NCBI GenBank assembly: GCA_934631995.1
Contig: CAKTYF010000098.1
Coordinates: 1-7,019, forward strand
Direction of reading: 5' to 3'
Origin: an uncultured Eggerthellaceae bacterium
GTDB lineage: Bacteria; Actinomycetota; Coriobacteriia; Coriobacteriales; Eggerthellaceae
DNA: 7,019 nucleotides
Part shown: one piece after another, positions 5,858 to 7,019 of the stretch
How the letters are laid out: each line of letters starts with the position of its first letter
Numbering within the stretch: position 1 is the stretch's first letter
Notes under the pieces: model-generated
What the model saw: the letters and a program-made list of their open reading frames with translations, nothing else
What the model was told of the DNA's origin: nothing
Databases searched by the model: none
Translations under genes and position numbers: made by a program

Positions 5858-6652
5858 TTAGGGTGCTGTTTCCCTTGCTTTCAGCTTGTCTAAAATGCCT
5901 TCGGTTCTAGGATGACCCGTTGAGAGTCCAAGAAAGGACTGAAGCAAGAGGAGCTGCTTTATCTCGCTGCCACTCGTAGCGTTGCGTTCGTCCCCAGGAA
6001 GCCTCACTTGATCTCTTCTCAGCGTCTTCACGGGAATGCTTGAGGTTGACCACTCAACCTCAATTGTGGATGTCCCAGTTTGTCCGTCGAGCAACTGCGA
6101 TGTCTCGTGATTCTTCTTGCCGTTCTTAAAAGTACGCAGGTACTTGGCTTTGACCTGGCAGTCTTCACAGCAGTATTTGGAATCGACACGGCGATTGTAC
6201 TCTCTCGGTGTGAAGAGTCTTCTGCACTCGGGATTCTGGCAGAATCGGTACGCATTGTTGAGCATTACGCCTTTCGCTAAGCAAATGAAAAGATACTGCA
6301 TAAGGGTGCAGATTCCATCGCGGTTGCCGTCTTCGATGATGTCGACCGGATCGACCGAACCGCTCAGCACTGCATTACAATACCTCACGCTTTCATGGAC
6401 AAGCTTTTTATCGCACAGCCATTCTTGTTCGGTATAACTATCCTGCAAGGTGCTTGTTATTGCCCTTATCGCCACCTGCGCATCGCAGACAGCCTCCGCG
6501 ACTTCCTCGACAGAAGCAACATGACAGGGAACAACATCTATCCCTGGTCTTCTCTTGTTGCGACTCTTCCTCCAGCTCTCGTCCACGACCTTGCTTAGGG
6601 TTAGGTTTTCGACCCCGTATCTCTCCCTAGCGATTATGCCAACATCGCCCAT
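5858..6652 (-). CDS. Hypothetical protein with a four-cysteine zinc-finger-like motif, 5' end uncertain
   Basis: From the ATG at 6652 this gives 264 residues. The frame stays open upstream to 6970, but that upstream part is antisense to a DUF4417 relic. The clear feature is a treble-clef-like cluster C138-x4-C143...C161/C162-x3/4-C165 in the context FCQNPECRRLFTPREYNRR and YCCEDCQVKAKYLR. This resembles zinc-binding segments of DUF6076- or CGNR-like proteins, though no exact family can be named. A hydrophobic segment precedes it (LMQYLFICLAKGVML). The C-terminal 90 residues are polar and unrecognised. Codons are less GC-biased than in the elp3 operon, suggesting transfer. The N-terminus may have been lost when the neighbouring fragment was joined; a GTG at 6584-6586 is another possible start. 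The role may be nucleic-acid binding, but this is a guess. Confidence 0.55.
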   Translation of the reverse strand: MGDVGIIARERYGVENLTLSKVVDESWRKSRNKRRPGIDVVPCHVASVEEVAEAVCDAQVAIRAITSTLQDSYTEQEWLCDKKLVHESVRYCNAVLSGSVDPVDIIEDGNRDGICTLMQYLFICLAKGVMLNNAYRFCQNPECRRLFTPREYNRRVDSKYCCEDCQVKAKYLRTFKNGKKNHETSQLLDGQTGTSTIEVEWSTSSIPVKTLRRDQVRLPGDERNATSGSEIKQLLLLQSFLGLSTGHPRTEGILDKLKARETAP

Positions 6653-6985
6653 GCCCTCGTAAAGAAACACGGTTTTCATTATGCCAATGGAATCAAGATC
6701 ATCGTAAACGTCCGTTGGGGTGACAAGCGCACTTACCGCTTCTGCTGCAACGGAGTAGCCGAGGGATGCTCCATCGCCGTTGGAACCAACGGCGCGATTG
6801 GGAGCGCTGACGACAGGCGCTATTTCACCAAGGGCCTTGCAGTCGTGGCAAAGAGGCTCGTGCCCAGCACCATCGTCGTGTACGGCAGCGCACCTGAAGA
6901 AATCTTCGGCAAGTATCGCAAGGCGGGTATTGAGATCGTCCAGTTCGATTGCGAGACCACCTCCGCGCACAAGGAGGTGAAGTGA
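6605..6985 (+). pseudogene. 5'-truncated DUF4417 protein relic
   Basis: The plus strand is open from just after a TAG at 6602-6604 to TGA at 6983-6985, and its translation resembles the C-terminal half of DUF4417 proteins. The visible blocks are HGFHYANGIKIIVNVRWGD, RTYRFCCNGV, CSIAVGTNGAIGS, DDRRYFTKGL, LVPSTIVVYGSAPEEIFGKY and GIEIVQFD. DUF4417 proteins are found in bacteria and phages and have no established function. No ATG, GTG or TTG occurs in this frame before 6845, so the fragment cannot start its own translation in full. The N-terminal half is absent upstream, where sequence belongs to the minus-strand zinc-finger gene. It is therefore a remnant joined by recombination or insertion near 6590-6630. 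Its stop overlaps the start of the next gene by one base, as in an ancestral operon. Confidence 0.75.
6971..6980 (+). promoter_or_regulatory. Perfect Shine-Dalgarno sequence for the gene starting at 6985
   Basis: AAGGAGGTGA is an ideal complement to the 16S rRNA 3' end. The GGAGG core is 7 nt from the ATG at 6985-6987. It fixes that start codon and suggests strong translation if the region is transcribed. Confidence 0.8.
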
Positions 6986-7019
6986 TGGGAACAGGCGAGC
7001 ATGGCGGATTCGGGTACAC
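6985..7019 (+). CDS. Start of an unidentified protein (3' end outside window)
   Basis: The ATG at 6985 shares its A with the TGA of the DUF4417 relic and follows a perfect Shine-Dalgarno sequence. Eleven full codons are visible and read MGTGEHGGFGY, a Gly-rich start with no obvious signal peptide. The one-base overlap shows the gene was once translated together with an intact DUF4417 protein. The family cannot be named from this fragment. If the relic lost the original promoter, this gene may now be poorly expressed. Confidence 0.6.
   Translation, partial: MGTGEHGGFGY

Overview
The window is GC-rich and gene-dense over most of its length. It suggests a high-GC Gram-positive anaerobe, most likely Coriobacteriia/Eggerthellaceae. 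This guess rests on four things: a single-protein bacterial Elp3 of the kind known from such organisms, strong GC bias at third codon positions, Ala/Asp/Gly-rich low-complexity tracts, and a gene pair resembling the clostridial/coriobacterial families DUF6323 and DUF6179. No marker gene is present, so the lineage is an inference.

Layout. (1) 2-112 (+) is the C-terminal tail of an unidentified protein. (2) 122-721 (-) is a ThrH-type HAD phosphatase. (3) 722-1064 shows no gene. (4) 1065-2138 (-) is a class I SAM-dependent methyltransferase with Trm9-like C-terminal features, swollen by two low-complexity insertions. (5) 2139-2183 is a very short divergent promoter region carrying a tandem 13-bp repeat. 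(6) 2184-5413 (+) is a translationally coupled operon: elp3, a DUF6323-like protein, then a DUF6179-like protein. (7) 5458-5579 is a 122-bp element with 27-bp inverted ends that looks like an internally deleted IS21-type insertion sequence. (8) 5580-7019 is lower in GC and mosaic: a hairpin, a stretch without genes, a zinc-finger protein on the minus strand, a 5'-truncated DUF4417 relic on the plus strand overlapping the start of that gene, and the first codons of another gene with a perfect ribosome binding site.

How the genes may work together. Elp3 makes the cm5U-type modification at wobble uridine 34 of tRNA. In eukaryotes Trm9/ALKBH8 then methylates that carboxymethyl group to mcm5U. Here a Trm9-like methyltransferase is divergently paired with elp3, which suggests a compact bacterial mcm5U34 pathway. 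The two uncharacterised proteins coupled to elp3 are candidates for accessory or regulatory partners. The right end of the window looks like the edge of a mobile or phage-derived island that landed downstream of this operon.
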